64,000 nucleotides of DNA, from NCBI GenBank assembly GCA_046957575.1, contig JBKUOG010000004.1, forward strand, positions 62,001 through 126,000. Direction: 5' to 3'. Origin of the DNA: UMGS1370 sp046957575 (lineage in GTDB: Bacteria; Bacillota; Clostridia; Lachnospirales; Lachnospiraceae). The notes below the pieces were generated by a model, which was not told the DNA's origin, searched no databases, and worked only from the letters and a program-made list of their open reading frames with translations. The translations under genes and the position numbers were made by a program. This document shows, in pieces, positions 52,323 to 61,454 of the stretch (the stretch's first letter is position 1; every line of letters starts with the position of its first letter).

Positions 52323-52370
52323 TTGACAGAATATTGTGCAGGCGATACAATAGTTAGCACGCTAACTATT
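52323..52370 (+). promoter_or_regulatory. MATE gene promoter with MarR-type operator
   Basis: TTGACA (52323-52328) and TACAAT (52346-52351) with a 17-base spacer. AATAGTTAGCACGCTAACTATT (52349-52370) is a near-perfect 22-base inverted repeat that overlaps the -10 and the likely transcription start. This form is typical of operators for MarR-family repressors. No marR gene is present beside it. Confidence 0.75.
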
Positions 52371-52387
52371 AAGAAAGGGGTTTTTCC

Positions 52388-53746
52388 ATGTCACAAACAG
52401 AAAATAAAATGGGCACTATGCCAGTTTCCAGGCTATTGTTCACCATGTCCCTGCCAATGATGATTTCCATGCTTGTACAAGCTCTCTATAACATCATTGA
52501 CAGTATCTTTGTCGCTCAGATCAGCGAAGCGGCCCTGACTGCCGTTTCCCTGGCATTCCCAATTCAAAACCTGATGATCGCAGTGTCAGCCGGAACCTGC
52601 GTCGGCGTCAATGCGCTTTTGTCCCGTTCCCTTGGCGAGGGACGTCGGGATGCCGCAGATCTGACTGCTGTAAACGGAGTATTTCTGGCCCTGTTAAGCT
52701 ATCTGGCATTTGCTTTTCTGGGTCTGTTCTTCTCCCGCATATACTTCTCCGTTCAGACCAGCAATCCGGAAATTATTGAAATGGGTATTGATTACTTAAC
52801 CATCTGCACTGTCCTTGGATTTGGTATTTTCGGAGAAATGATGTTTGAACGTCTTTTGCAGTCTACCGGCCGTACTATCTACAATATGTATTCCCAGGGT
52901 GCTGGTGCCATTATCAACATTATTTTAGACCCGATTTTAATCTTCGGCCTTTTTGGAGCACCGAAAATGGGCATCCAGGGCGCTGCCCTTGCAACCGTTA
53001 TCGGACAGATTATTGCAATGATCATGGCTTACATGTTTAATAAGAAGAAAAATGCAGATATCGAGCTTTCTTTTAAAGGATTTCGCCCCCATTGGCATAC
53101 CATCCGCACCATTTATGATGTAGGTGTTCCCAGTATGATCATGCAGTCCATCAGCTCTGTCATGCTTCTTGGCATGAACCGCATTCTGATCGCCTTTTCC
53201 GAAACTGCTGTTTCTGTACTGGGCGTATACTTTAAGCTGCAGAGTTTTATCTTCATGCCGATTTTCGGTTTAAATAATGGTATGATTCCCATTATTGCCT
53301 ACAATTACGGCGCTCAAAAGAAAAAGAGAATTATTCACACCATCAAACTGTCTGTTATCAGCGCTGTTTCCATTATGCTCATTGGTCTGATCCTGTTCCA
53401 GGTTTTCCCAAAAGAGCTGCTTCTCATGTTTAACGCATCTGAACATATGCTGGAAGTAGGCGTTCCTGCTCTTAAAATTATCAGCCTGAGTTTCTTATTT
53501 GCAGGTTACTGTATCATTGTCAGTTCTGTATTCCAGGCTTTGGGAAACGGTGTATACAGCCTGATTGTTTCTGTCATCCGCCAGCTTTTGGGGATTCTCC
53601 CTCTGGCTTACCTGTTTGCCTCTGTGTTCGGCTTACATGCAGTCTGGTTCTCATTTCCTTTAGCTGAACTATTATCTGTCCTGTTCAGCACCATTTTATT
53701 TATCCGCATTTACCGGCTGAAAATCAAGCTGCTAGGCGAACAGTAA
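52388..53746 (+). CDS. MATE-family efflux transporter
   Basis: A 452-residue protein with twelve membrane helices. It starts with the MATE pattern PVSRLLFTMSLPMMISMLVQALYNIIDSIFVA and repeats the motif in the second half (GVPSMIMQSISSVMLLGMNRIL). It probably exports cationic drugs or metabolites using sodium or protons. The ATG follows AAAGGGG. A MarR-type operator covers its promoter. A NYN protein gene follows after nine bases. Confidence 0.94.
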   Translation: MSQTENKMGTMPVSRLLFTMSLPMMISMLVQALYNIIDSIFVAQISEAALTAVSLAFPIQNLMIAVSAGTCVGVNALLSRSLGEGRRDAADLTAVNGVFLALLSYLAFAFLGLFFSRIYFSVQTSNPEIIEMGIDYLTICTVLGFGIFGEMMFERLLQSTGRTIYNMYSQGAGAIINIILDPILIFGLFGAPKMGIQGAALATVIGQIIAMIMAYMFNKKKNADIELSFKGFRPHWHTIRTIYDVGVPSMIMQSISSVMLLGMNRILIAFSETAVSVLGVYFKLQSFIFMPIFGLNNGMIPIIAYNYGAQKKKRIIHTIKLSVISAVSIMLIGLILFQVFPKELLLMFNASEHMLEVGVPALKIISLSFLFAGYCIIVSSVFQALGNGVYSLIVSVIRQLLGILPLAYLFASVFGLHAVWFSFPLAELLSVLFSTILFIRIYRLKIKLLGEQ

Positions 53747-53755
53747 GGAGTTTTT

Positions 53756-54355
53756 ATGACCTGCGAATATTTATTAGTAGACGGCTATAATATTATTCAT
53801 GCATGGCCAGAGTTAAAAGAACTGGCTTCTGTCAATCTGGATGCTGCCAGAACCTCCCTGCAGGATATTCTCTGCAATTACCAGGGCTATAAAAAGTGCA
53901 ATGTAATTGTGGTATTTGACGGCTACAAGGTAAAGAATAACCCCGGTACTGTAATCCAGTATCACAACATTCATGTAGTTTTTACCAAAGAAGCAGAAAC
54001 TGCGGATCAATATATTGAAAAGGTTACCCAGCAGATGAACCGGCAGTACAGTGTGGCAGTGGCTACTTCAGATAAACTGGAGCAGGTCATCATTCTGGGA
54101 AAAGGAGCCATGCGGCTGTCTGCCCGCGATTTAAAAAAAGAAATCCGGGAAACGAGTTCTGAAATTAAAACGGTTCACTTAGAACGGACACCTTCCCGAA
54201 AAAACTGGCTCTTTGATCATGTAGATGCAGAGCTTTTTGAATATCTGGAAGATATCCGCCTTAATCGGAACCAGCTGGAAGAATCCGGGAAACGTCCGAT
54301 TCCTGCCTGTTCTCCTTCCGGAAAGAAAAAAAAGAAAAATCATAAAAAACGTTAA
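53756..54355 (+). CDS. NYN-domain ribonuclease-like protein, YacP/Rae1 family
   Basis: A 199-residue protein with the NYN (PIN-like) fold. The acidic residues are placed as in the family: LLVDGYNIIHAWPEL at the N terminus, VIVVFDGYKV and SVAVATSDKLEQ. The C terminus is Lys-rich (KKKKKNHKK). In Bacillus, Rae1 (YacP) cuts mRNA on the ribosome. The start follows AAGGAG; it is likely co-transcribed with the MATE gene. Confidence 0.9.
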   Translation: MTCEYLLVDGYNIIHAWPELKELASVNLDAARTSLQDILCNYQGYKKCNVIVVFDGYKVKNNPGTVIQYHNIHVVFTKEAETADQYIEKVTQQMNRQYSVAVATSDKLEQVIILGKGAMRLSARDLKKEIRETSSEIKTVHLERTPSRKNWLFDHVDAELFEYLEDIRLNRNQLEESGKRPIPACSPSGKKKKKNHKKR

Positions 54356-54373
54356 TCTGCAGGAGGATTTCCC

Positions 54374-54931
54374 ATGTCTTTGTTTGAACTTTTTTTAATT
54401 GCCCTCGGCCTGTCTATGGACGCCTTTGCCGTATCGGTCTGCAAGGGCCTGTCCATGCCCTGTATGCGCTGGAAACACGCAGGTATTATTGGTCTGTGGT
54501 TCGGCGGCTTTCAGGCTTTTATGCCTGCTCTTGGGTATTTTCTCGGATATCAGTTCCGCACAGTTATTACCCGTTATGACCACTGGATTGCCTTTATTCT
54601 CTTAGGCATCATAGGATTTCATATGGTCAGAGAATCATTTAGTAAAGAAGAAGCCAGCCTGGACTGCTCCATAGCTCCAGGCAATATGGTCCTGTTAGCT
54701 ATTGCAACCAGTATTGACGCGCTGGCAGTGGGCGTTACCTTTGCTTTTTTAAATGTACAAATCGTTCCGGCTGTCAGCTTTATCGGAATTACAACATTTA
54801 TTTTATCTGTGATCGGTGTACGAATCGGCAATGTGTTCGGCATCCGCTACAAATCAAAAGCAGAACTGGCTGGAGGCATTATTTTAATGGCTATGGGATT
54901 TAAAATTTTAATAGAACACCTGTTTTTCTAG
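54374..54931 (+). CDS. mntP: Manganese efflux pump
   Basis: A 185-residue membrane protein with six helices and two DUF204 repeats. The key acidic helices are LGLSMDAFAVSVCKGLSMP and IATSIDALAVGVTFAF, each with the conserved Asp of MntP. It exports Mn(II). The ATG has AGGAGG upstream, 18 bases after the NYN gene. No yybP-ykoY riboswitch is seen in front of it; transcription probably comes from the MATE promoter. Confidence 0.93.
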   Translation: MSLFELFLIALGLSMDAFAVSVCKGLSMPCMRWKHAGIIGLWFGGFQAFMPALGYFLGYQFRTVITRYDHWIAFILLGIIGFHMVRESFSKEEASLDCSIAPGNMVLLAIATSIDALAVGVTFAFLNVQIVPAVSFIGITTFILSVIGVRIGNVFGIRYKSKAELAGGIILMAMGFKILIEHLFF

Positions 54932-54967
54932 TCAGAAAATTGTCAGAAAACCTTCATAGAAGTTTTA

Positions 54968-54996
54968 TTGGAATTTTCTTCCCTTTGTGCTACGAT
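54968..54996 (+). promoter_or_regulatory. Sigma-A promoter of the cell-wall-binding-repeat gene
   Basis: TTGGAA (54968-54973) and TACGAT (54991-54996) with a 17-base spacer, followed by a 65-base leader with AGGAGG before the ATG. Confidence 0.6.
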
Positions 54997-55063
54997 ATAC
55001 ACATCAAAGAAATGATATAAGAATTACAGAAAGCTGCCTTGCAGCACAACAGGAGGGATTTCT

Positions 55064-55963
55064 ATGAAAAATATGAAACGGTTTTTACTGGCACTCAGCA
55101 CTGCATCCATTCTTTTATCCGGAGGTACCATGACTGCCATGGCAGAGACTGGCACTGTTGCAGAGAGCACATTTTCCTATGCTCCCATTTATGTGTACGG
55201 AAGTGCAGAAAAATTAGAAGACGGCCGGCTTCACCTGACTAACTCCAGCACAGAAGCTATCAATGATATTGTTGTAACTACTGAGAATGCTTTGATTTTA
55301 GACGCTGTTTCCGGTATGCCCGTATCCTATGAAGATATCAGGCCTGGTTCCACTGTTTACGCTTACGTAGGACCTGCCATGACATTAAGCCTTCCGCCGA
55401 TTGCCAATGCAGATATTGTGCTGGTTAATATTCCAGCAGATTATAAGGTTCCGTCTTACGTGATTGTCAAAGCTCTGGATATGCATGAGGACGGCTCTGC
55501 TACTCTGACTGCCACTGACGGCCAGGTATATGAAATTCCGGCAAACTGCTCTGTTATTCCCTATTTAACCAGACAGATGATTTATGCAGACAGTCTGACT
55601 CCCGGCAGTGCCTGCATAATCTGGACTGAAAATGGATCCAATACTGCAAACCGGGTGATGCGTTTTAACTCCAACCCATCGGATCACTCTGAAACTTCCG
55701 ATTCCAGCCAGAATCCAGATTCAGTTCAGAGCTTTGGCTGGTCTAATCAGGACGGAAACTGGTACTACTACAATTCCGAAGGGCAGCTTCACAAAGGCTG
55801 GCTTAAGTTAGACAACGACTGGTATTACTTAAATCCGGAAAACGGTGTTATGGCAACTGGCTTTATCCAGGTAGATGGAAAGACCTACTATATGCTTTCG
55901 GACGGCAAAATGCTGACAAAGTCCATGACCTTTACTCCTGATTCTTCAGGAGCCCTTCACTAA
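55064..55963 (+). CDS. Secreted protein with choline-binding-type cell wall repeats
   Basis: A 299-residue protein. Signal peptide about residues 1-27 (FLLALSTASILLSGGTMTAMA, cleavage after AMA). A globular domain of unknown type spans residues 30-200. After a Ser/Asp-rich linker come three cell-wall-binding repeats (GWSNQDGNWYYYNSEGQLHKG, WLKLDNDWYYLNPENGVMATG, FIQVDGKTYYMLSDGKMLT). The repeats bind choline or similar groups on teichoic acids. No catalytic motif was recognised in the N-terminal part. Confidence 0.85.
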   Translation: MKNMKRFLLALSTASILLSGGTMTAMAETGTVAESTFSYAPIYVYGSAEKLEDGRLHLTNSSTEAINDIVVTTENALILDAVSGMPVSYEDIRPGSTVYAYVGPAMTLSLPPIANADIVLVNIPADYKVPSYVIVKALDMHEDGSATLTATDGQVYEIPANCSVIPYLTRQMIYADSLTPGSACIIWTENGSNTANRVMRFNSNPSDHSETSDSSQNPDSVQSFGWSNQDGNWYYYNSEGQLHKGWLKLDNDWYYLNPENGVMATGFIQVDGKTYYMLSDGKMLTKSMTFTPDSSGALH

Positions 55964-55995
55964 TCAGCTTTTCCGGCATCAGCCCTATAACAGCC

Positions 55996-56043
55996 GCAGC
56001 CGCATCAATGATTAGAAAATCATAGGTGCGGCTGCATCTTTTT
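55996..56043 (+). terminator. Terminator after the cell-wall-binding-repeat gene
   Basis: GCAGCCGCA (55996-56004) pairs with TGCGGCTGC (56027-56035), with an inner ATGATT/AATCAT stem, then ATCTTTTTG. The remaining 160 bases up to tyrS show no recognised gene. Confidence 0.75.
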
Positions 56044-56202
56044 GCCATTTTTAAGCCAACTGTTCTTTCGATTTTTTATAAACCGCTTGCAAAAGCGAAC
56101 CGAGACTTTCTGCTTCGCTCCGCCACACTTCAGTTTCTTACAAGGGACCATCGCATCAATGATGAACAGCCCCCTTTGTCTTTATGCAAGCAGGTGGGAG
56201 TT

Positions 56203-57423
56203 TTATACAAACACTCTCATAAAGTTCTTTTTCCCTCGTTTGAGAATCATGCCTTCACCGGAAAGATCTTCTTTTGTATAAGTCTTTCTGGTGTCCTTTA
56301 CCTGCTCGCCGTCTACAGAGACACCTCCCTGTTCTACGTTTCTTCTGGCATCAGATCTGGAACTGCACAGGCCGGATTTGTGCACCAGGCTTAAAATATC
56401 AATAGCGCCCTCTGTAAAATCTTCTTCTGATAGCTGGAAAGAAGGCATGTTAGCAGCGCTTCCGCTGGTAAACAGGGCGCGGGACGCCTCTTTTGCCTTT
56501 ACAGCCTCTTCTTCTCCATGAACCAGTTCTGTCAGTTCATAAGCCAGGATTTCCTTTGCCTCATTTAACTGGCTTCCTTCCCATTTGTCCATTTCGTCAA
56601 TCTGCTCCAATGGCAGGAAAGTCAGCATCCGCAGGCATTTTAGTACGTCTGCATCTGCAATATTTCTCCAGTATTGATAGAACTCAAACGGACTGGTCTT
56701 GTTTGGATCCAGCCATACAGCGCCGGACTGGGTCTTGCCCATTTTCTTGCCCTCTGAATTTAAAAGCAGGGTGATAGTCATAGCGTGAGCATCCTTGCCC
56801 AGCTTGCGGCGAATTAACTCTGTACCGCCCAGCATGTTGCTCCACTGGTCATCACCGCCGAACTGCATGTTGCAGCCGTAATTCTGGTACAGCATATAGA
56901 AGTCATAACTCTGCATAATCATGTAGTTAAACTCCAGAAAACTCAGCCCCTTTTCCATACGCTGCTTATAGCATTCTGCGCGGAGCATGTTGTTTACAGA
57001 AAAGCATGCGCCTACCTCGCGGAGCAGTTCTACATAGTTTAATTTTAACAGCCATTCTGCATTGTTGACCATTAATGCCTTTCCCTCTGAAAAATCAATA
57101 AACCGGCTCATCTGCTTTTTAAAGCAGTCGCAGTTGTGCTGGATGGTTTCTGTTGTCATCATCTGGCGCATGTCAGATCTGCCGGAAGGATCTCCGATCA
57201 TGCCTGTGCCGCCGCCGATTAAGGCAATTGGTTTATTGCCTGCCATCTGCAGACGCTTCATTAAACACAATGCCATAAAATGGCCTACATGAAGGCTGTC
57301 AGCCGTAGGATCAAAACCAATATAAAAGGTTGCCTTTCCTTCATTTACCATTTTTTTAATCTCTTCTTCATTGGTTACCTGAGCAATCAGCCCTCTGGCA
57401 ACTAATTCTTCATAAACTCCCAT
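56203..57423 (-). CDS. tyrS: Tyrosyl-tRNA synthetase
   Basis: A 406-residue class I synthetase from the ATG at 57423 with AAAGGAG upstream. The HIGH motif appears as LHVGHFMAL, the KMSKS motif as KKMGKTQSG, and the tyrosine site as YNYMIMQSYDFYMLYQNYGCNMQFGGDDQW, read in two parts. A C-terminal S4 RNA-binding domain covers about residues 340-406. It charges tRNA-Tyr. The T-box leader upstream shows control by uncharged tRNA-Tyr. Confidence 0.97.
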   Translation of the reverse strand: MGVYEELVARGLIAQVTNEEEIKKMVNEGKATFYIGFDPTADSLHVGHFMALCLMKRLQMAGNKPIALIGGGTGMIGDPSGRSDMRQMMTTETIQHNCDCFKKQMSRFIDFSEGKALMVNNAEWLLKLNYVELLREVGACFSVNNMLRAECYKQRMEKGLSFLEFNYMIMQSYDFYMLYQNYGCNMQFGGDDQWSNMLGGTELIRRKLGKDAHAMTITLLLNSEGKKMGKTQSGAVWLDPNKTSPFEFYQYWRNIADADVLKCLRMLTFLPLEQIDEMDKWEGSQLNEAKEILAYELTELVHGEEEAVKAKEASRALFTSGSAANMPSFQLSEEDFTEGAIDILSLVHKSGLCSSRSDARRNVEQGGVSVDGEQVKDTRKTYTKEDLSGEGMILKRGKKNFMRVFV

Positions 57424-57490
57424 TTTTACTCCTTTCTTGTCAACCATGTGTAAGTGTGTGTTTTACTTCATAGGAAGCATTCCTATGCAA

Positions 57491-57835
57491 TAAAAAAGCC
57501 TCGTCCTAAAAAGGACGAGACATGCTCTCGTGTTACCACCTTCATTTACCATACGCTCACGCTGTATGATCTCAGCAGGTACATCCAAACCCATACCAGG
57601 CCAACTGGTTCGTGATTTTAAAAATACCCCGGCACTGTAACGTGCGCCAAATCCGTCGCAGCCTACTTGGAAAACCGCGGTCTTAGACTGTCATATCCGC
57701 TCTCCTGTTCGGTGTGAAGCTCTGGGATGTATTCGCCATCTGCTTTCCACGCGCCTCTCATCAGCCGGCTGCTTTCTGTGTGCTTGTGCAGACAGGTACT
57801 TGTTCCCTTCATTGCCTGTTGGTGTTGAAATTACT
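57491..57835 (-). ncRNA. Tyrosine T-box leader of tyrS
   Basis: On the minus strand the leader carries a specifier context GAATACATC with TAC for tyrosine (57731-57729), a T-box segment AAGGTGGTAACACGAGAGC (about 57542-57524) and a terminator stem TCGTCCT...AGGACGA followed by GGCTTTTTTA (57519-57491). Pairing of uncharged tRNA-Tyr should favour the antiterminator and allow tyrS transcription. The 5' boundary is approximate. Confidence 0.93.
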
Positions 57836-57916
57836 GGTATTATAGGAAAAGAAACTTCTTTTGTCAAGGACTTTTTCATTCCGCAGCTGTTCACCCTTGT
57901 CATGCATACTTTTTAC

Positions 57917-57945
57917 TTGCCTATTTGAAATTTTTATACTATAAT
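57917..57945 (+). promoter_or_regulatory. Sigma-A promoter of the DAHP synthase gene
   Basis: TTGCCT (57917-57922) and TATAAT (57940-57945) with a 17-base spacer. The ATG is 54 bases downstream. Confidence 0.65.
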
Positions 57946-57998
57946 TTAGCCTTATAAATCAGCACTGCACTACATTAAACTATATGGAGGTATCTACC

Positions 57999-59027
57999 AT
58001 GGGATTTAAATTTGTTCAAAAGCTTCCGGATCCGTCTGAAATCCGCGAGCAATACCCGCTTTCTTTGGAACTGACTGCCATCAAGCAAAAACGGGATGAT
58101 GAGATAAAAAAAGTCTTTACCGGAGAAAGCGATAAATTTCTGCTGATTATCGGCCCATGTTCTGCAGACAACGAGGATTCTGTCTGCGATTATGCCTGCC
58201 GCCTGGCTAAGGTACAGGAAAAAGTTGCAGAAAAAATCATTATTATTCCCCGTATCTACACCAATAAACCCCGCACTACCGGCGAGGGGTACAAAGGCAT
58301 GGTCCATCAGCCCAATCCAGAAGACAAGCCGGATATCTATGAGGGCTTAATTGCCATCCGCAGCCTTCACATGCGGGTTCTGCGGGAAACTGGACTGTCC
58401 ACAGCAGATGAAATGCTGTATCCGGAAAATCTGCGCTATTTAAATGACATGATGTCCTACATTGCAGTGGGTGCCCGCTCTGTCGAAAATCAGTTCCACC
58501 GCCTGGTGGCCAGTGCCTGCGATGTACCTGTAGGCATGAAAAATCCTACCAGCGGCGACCTTTCCGTTATGCTGAATTCCGTTGTGGCTGCCCAACACAG
58601 CCATGACTACATCTACCGGGGCTGGGAAGTTCAGTCCTCCGGCAATCCTCTGGCTCACACGATTTTAAGAGGAGCCGTCAATAAACATGGACAGAATATT
58701 CCAAACTATCATTACGAGGACTTAAGTCTGCTTCATCAGCTTTATGCCCAGCGGAATCTGGCCAATCCAGCCTGTATTGTGGATGCCAATCATTCCAATT
58801 CCGGCAAAAAATATCTGGAGCAGATCCGGATTTCCAAAGAAGTCCTTCACAGCCGCCGTCACAGTGCAGATATTAAAACTATGGTCAAGGGATTAATGAT
58901 AGAAAGTTACATAGAATCCGGAAGCCAGAAAATCGGCGATGGCTGCTACGGCAAGTCCATCACCGATCCATGCCTTGGATGGGAAGATTCAGAGCGTTTG
59001 ATTTACGATATTGCTGAATCTCTATAA
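57999..59027 (+). CDS. 3-deoxy-7-phosphoheptulonate synthase, AroG/F/H type
   Basis: A 342-residue type I DAHP synthase from the ATG at 57999 with TGGAGG upstream. Conserved parts are LLIIGPCSADN, IIPRIYTNKPRTTGEGYKGM, GARSVENQFHRLVAS, VGMKNPTSGD and ACIVDANHSNSGKK. It condenses phosphoenolpyruvate and erythrose-4-phosphate at the entry to the shikimate pathway. Its position next to tyrS may reflect aromatic amino acid demand, although the two are divergent and use separate promoters. Confidence 0.95.
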   Translation: MGFKFVQKLPDPSEIREQYPLSLELTAIKQKRDDEIKKVFTGESDKFLLIIGPCSADNEDSVCDYACRLAKVQEKVAEKIIIIPRIYTNKPRTTGEGYKGMVHQPNPEDKPDIYEGLIAIRSLHMRVLRETGLSTADEMLYPENLRYLNDMMSYIAVGARSVENQFHRLVASACDVPVGMKNPTSGDLSVMLNSVVAAQHSHDYIYRGWEVQSSGNPLAHTILRGAVNKHGQNIPNYHYEDLSLLHQLYAQRNLANPACIVDANHSNSGKKYLEQIRISKEVLHSRRHSADIKTMVKGLMIESYIESGSQKIGDGCYGKSITDPCLGWEDSERLIYDIAESL

Positions 59028-59040
59028 AGTTCAGGGAAAC

Positions 59041-59092
59041 AAAAAAGTAAGGAGCATGTCAATGACGATTCACCATTGCTATGCTCCTTTTT
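59041..59092. terminator. Bidirectional terminator between DAHP synthase and uppP
   Basis: AAGGAGCAT (59049-59057) pairs with ATGCTCCTT (59081-59089), with a short second pairing in the loop. A-rich and T-rich tracts lie on both sides, so it can serve both converging genes. Confidence 0.85.
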
Positions 59093-59116
59093 CATGAAAC
59101 ATTGAGATGGCAGCGT

Positions 59117-59950
59117 TTACGCCATCAGACTGGAGATTCCAAAATAAGCAAATACGATTACGCCCAGTACAATTCGGTAGTACCCGAAGAACTTAAAGTC
59201 ATTTTTCCGCACATAACTTAACAGGAATTTGATAGACAAAATGGATACCACAAAAGAGGTTGCCATGCCGATCAGCAGATAGCCAATCTCAGGGCCGGTA
59301 AACATGCGGCCGAATTTGACGATTTTTAAAAGGCTGGCTCCAAACATAACCGGAATTCCAAGGAAAAATGAAAACTCTGCCGCTGCGCCTCTGGAGCACC
59401 CTAAAATCATGGCTCCTAAAATCGTAGAGCCGGAGCGGGAAGTGCCCGGAATCAGGGACAAAAGCTGAAACAATCCGATAAATAGAGCCGTCTGATACGT
59501 GATCTGACTGGTTTTCTGAATCGGAAACGCCGTATTGGCATTGTGGTTTTCCAGTACAATAAACAGAACGCCGTATAAAATCAGCATGGAAGCAACTACA
59601 TAAGAATTCATCAAATATGCATCCAGTATATCGTCAAAGGGAAGCCCTACAATAGCCGCCGGAAGACAGGCAATGATGATTTTGGCCCACAAAGATAATG
59701 TCTCCTGTTTCTGGGAGCGCTTTTTCCTCGCTGAAAACGGATTCAATTTGTGAAAATACAGCACAACAACTGCAAGGATAGCCCCCAGCTGGACCACTAC
59801 CATAAATACATTTTTGAAATCTTCGCTTAAATGAAGAGGAATGATTTCTTCTACCAGGATCATATGGCCAGTACTGCTGATTGGCAGCCATTCTGTAAAT
59901 CCCTCCACAATTCCCAGAACCAACACTTTCAACACTTCAAAAATTTCCAT
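59117..59950 (-). CDS. uppP: Undecaprenyl-diphosphatase, BacA type
   Basis: A 277-residue membrane protein with about eight helices. Catalytic motifs are VEGFTEWLPISSTGHMIL and LIPGTSRSGSTILGAMILG. It recycles undecaprenyl pyrophosphate to the monophosphate for cell wall synthesis and can give bacitracin resistance. It follows ung by nine bases, so the two may share a transcript. Confidence 0.95.
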   Translation of the reverse strand: MEIFEVLKVLVLGIVEGFTEWLPISSTGHMILVEEIIPLHLSEDFKNVFMVVVQLGAILAVVVLYFHKLNPFSARKKRSQKQETLSLWAKIIIACLPAAIVGLPFDDILDAYLMNSYVVASMLILYGVLFIVLENHNANTAFPIQKTSQITYQTALFIGLFQLLSLIPGTSRSGSTILGAMILGCSRGAAAEFSFFLGIPVMFGASLLKIVKFGRMFTGPEIGYLLIGMATSFVVSILSIKFLLSYVRKNDFKFFGYYRIVLGVIVFAYFGISSLMA

Positions 59951-59959
59951 ATCCTTCTC

Positions 59960-60640
59960 CTATCCTCTCACATTCTCAATCTGCCAGTCAATCGGCTCTA
60001 ATCCATGTTCTACCAGATATTCATTGGTCCTGCTAAAAGGCCGGCTTCCAAAAAAGCCTCTGGACGCGGAAAGCGGACTGGGATGGGAAGATTCTAAAAT
60101 CAGATGTTTTGGATTATTTAACATTGCCCTTTTCATCTGAGCCGGACGCCCCCACAGGATAAATACCATGGGGCGCTGCTGCTCATTGAGAACCCGGATT
60201 GCCGCATCCGTAAATTCCTCCCAGCCAATTCCTCTGTGAGAATTGGCTGCATGCGCCCGGACCGTAAGGACTGTGTTTAAAAGCATAACTCCCTGATCGG
60301 CCCATTTTTTCAAATATCCGTTGTCGGGAATGTAACATCCGCAGTCGTCATGAAGTTCCTGATAAATATTGACTAAAGACGGAGGAATGGCTACATCCGG
60401 TTTTACGGAAAAGCACAGGCCATGGGCCTGATCGTAATTGTGATAAGGATCCTGCCCCAGTATCACCACTTTTACTTTTGATAATGGAGTAAATGCAAAT
60501 GCATTGAAAATATCATCCGGATCCGGAAATATCTGTCTTGTCTCGTATTCGTGTCTGACAGTCTGATACAGTTTGCGGTAGTAGTCTTTCTTAAACTCCC
60601 CGCTTAACGGTTCCAGCCAGTCATTGTCAATTGCCGCCAT
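59960..60640 (-). CDS. ung: Uracil-DNA glycosylase
   Basis: A 226-residue family 1 uracil-DNA glycosylase. The water-activating motif is VVILGQDPYHNYDQAHGLCFSV, the uracil-binding VMLLNTVLTVR and the DNA-intercalating LILESSHPSPLSASRGFFG. It removes uracil from DNA in base excision repair. The ATG follows AAGGAGG. Confidence 0.97.
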   Translation of the reverse strand: MAAIDNDWLEPLSGEFKKDYYRKLYQTVRHEYETRQIFPDPDDIFNAFAFTPLSKVKVVILGQDPYHNYDQAHGLCFSVKPDVAIPPSLVNIYQELHDDCGCYIPDNGYLKKWADQGVMLLNTVLTVRAHAANSHRGIGWEEFTDAAIRVLNEQQRPMVFILWGRPAQMKRAMLNNPKHLILESSHPSPLSASRGFFGSRPFSRTNEYLVEHGLEPIDWQIENVRG

Positions 60641-60720
60641 CTTATGTATCCTCCTTATGCCGATTGCCGGGATTCTTCTGCTGCTTTACAATAGTATGAG
60701 TGGACAAAGTAAACATATTC

Positions 60721-60736
60721 GTAACAGTTCAGCCAT
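60721..60736. repeat. Solitary MITE terminal repeat
   Basis: GTAACAGTTCAGCCAT equals the end of the 150-base MITE family at 2241, 26147 and 52164. No matching second end or inner hairpin is near. It may be left from a deleted copy or from a rearrangement. It provides the stop codon of the Sir2-like gene. Confidence 0.7.
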
Positions 60737-61427
60737 ATGGTTCCTTTCTGCAGTGAGCAGCCAGCCGGCTTATAAACAAAACTGAATCCGCTTTTATCCC
60801 TTCTGCTTTTTCTTTCAGTTCTTCGCTGATCTGAAAAAACTCCTGATGGACTCTGAAAAACCTTGCCTGTTTATTGAAAAATACCGTTTTCTCAAAGGGC
60901 CAGCGGATGACGGTAGGGGTAAAAAATCCTTCTCCCAGTTCCAGAACAGTCAGATTTTTATTTAATGTCCCTGCCAGCCATTCTGTATAAGATTTCCACT
61001 GGGGAAGATATCCCTCTTCAATGTAGTGGCCGCTTTCCACTGTATTGGGAACCAGCCTGCCGCCGCAGTGGGGACAAATGCCGTCCGGCACTTCCCCTTC
61101 TTCCCAGATGTCTTTCGTGCATCCATGTTCGCACTGCCTCCAGGTAATGTTTCCGCATGGAGCCACAATCCGTTTTTTGTCAAAGGGCTGTTCCCATATC
61201 TTTGCATCTGTCACAGTAGTGACAATAAAATAGTCTTTCTCCTTTATCAGTTTCAAAAGATCCTCATAACCTTTTGTCACATCCAGGCGGCTTACAATCT
61301 TTTCTATCTGCTTTTTATCCGGATTCTGCTTCCATTCTCCCCCAATTCCTATGAGCAGTTTCTCACTGCCCTGTATACGGCTGCAAATCCGTTCCATCAT
61401 TTCCTGGTCTGCTCTCTTCTCGCTCAC
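60729..61427 (-). CDS. Sir2-like protein lacking the catalytic NAD motif
   Basis: A 232-residue protein similar in layout to Sir2 family deacylases. It has a zinc-ribbon (CEHGC, then CPHCGG) and a C-terminal Rossmann-like part (LTVLELGEGFFTPTVIRWPFE). The N-terminal NAD motif of true sirtuins (GAGxSxxSGIPDFRG) is replaced by LLIGIGGEWKQNPDK, and the catalytic His is not clear. It may bind a ligand without deacylase activity. The TGA lies inside a MITE end, so the last residues (EPYG) may not be original. Confidence 0.7.
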   Translation of the reverse strand: MSEKRADQEMMERICSRIQGSEKLLIGIGGEWKQNPDKKQIEKIVSRLDVTKGYEDLLKLIKEKDYFIVTTVTDAKIWEQPFDKKRIVAPCGNITWRQCEHGCTKDIWEEGEVPDGICPHCGGRLVPNTVESGHYIEEGYLPQWKSYTEWLAGTLNKNLTVLELGEGFFTPTVIRWPFEKTVFFNKQARFFRVHQEFFQISEELKEKAEGIKADSVLFISRLAAHCRKEPYG

Positions 61428-61454
61428 TTAAATTTCTTCCTTTTCTCAATGCTT

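Noticed and set aside
56044..56202. Minus-strand Cys/Lys-rich frame after tyrS
   Set aside because: No start with a ribosome site and no family match; it probably is the untranslated end of tyrS and the region after the terminator.
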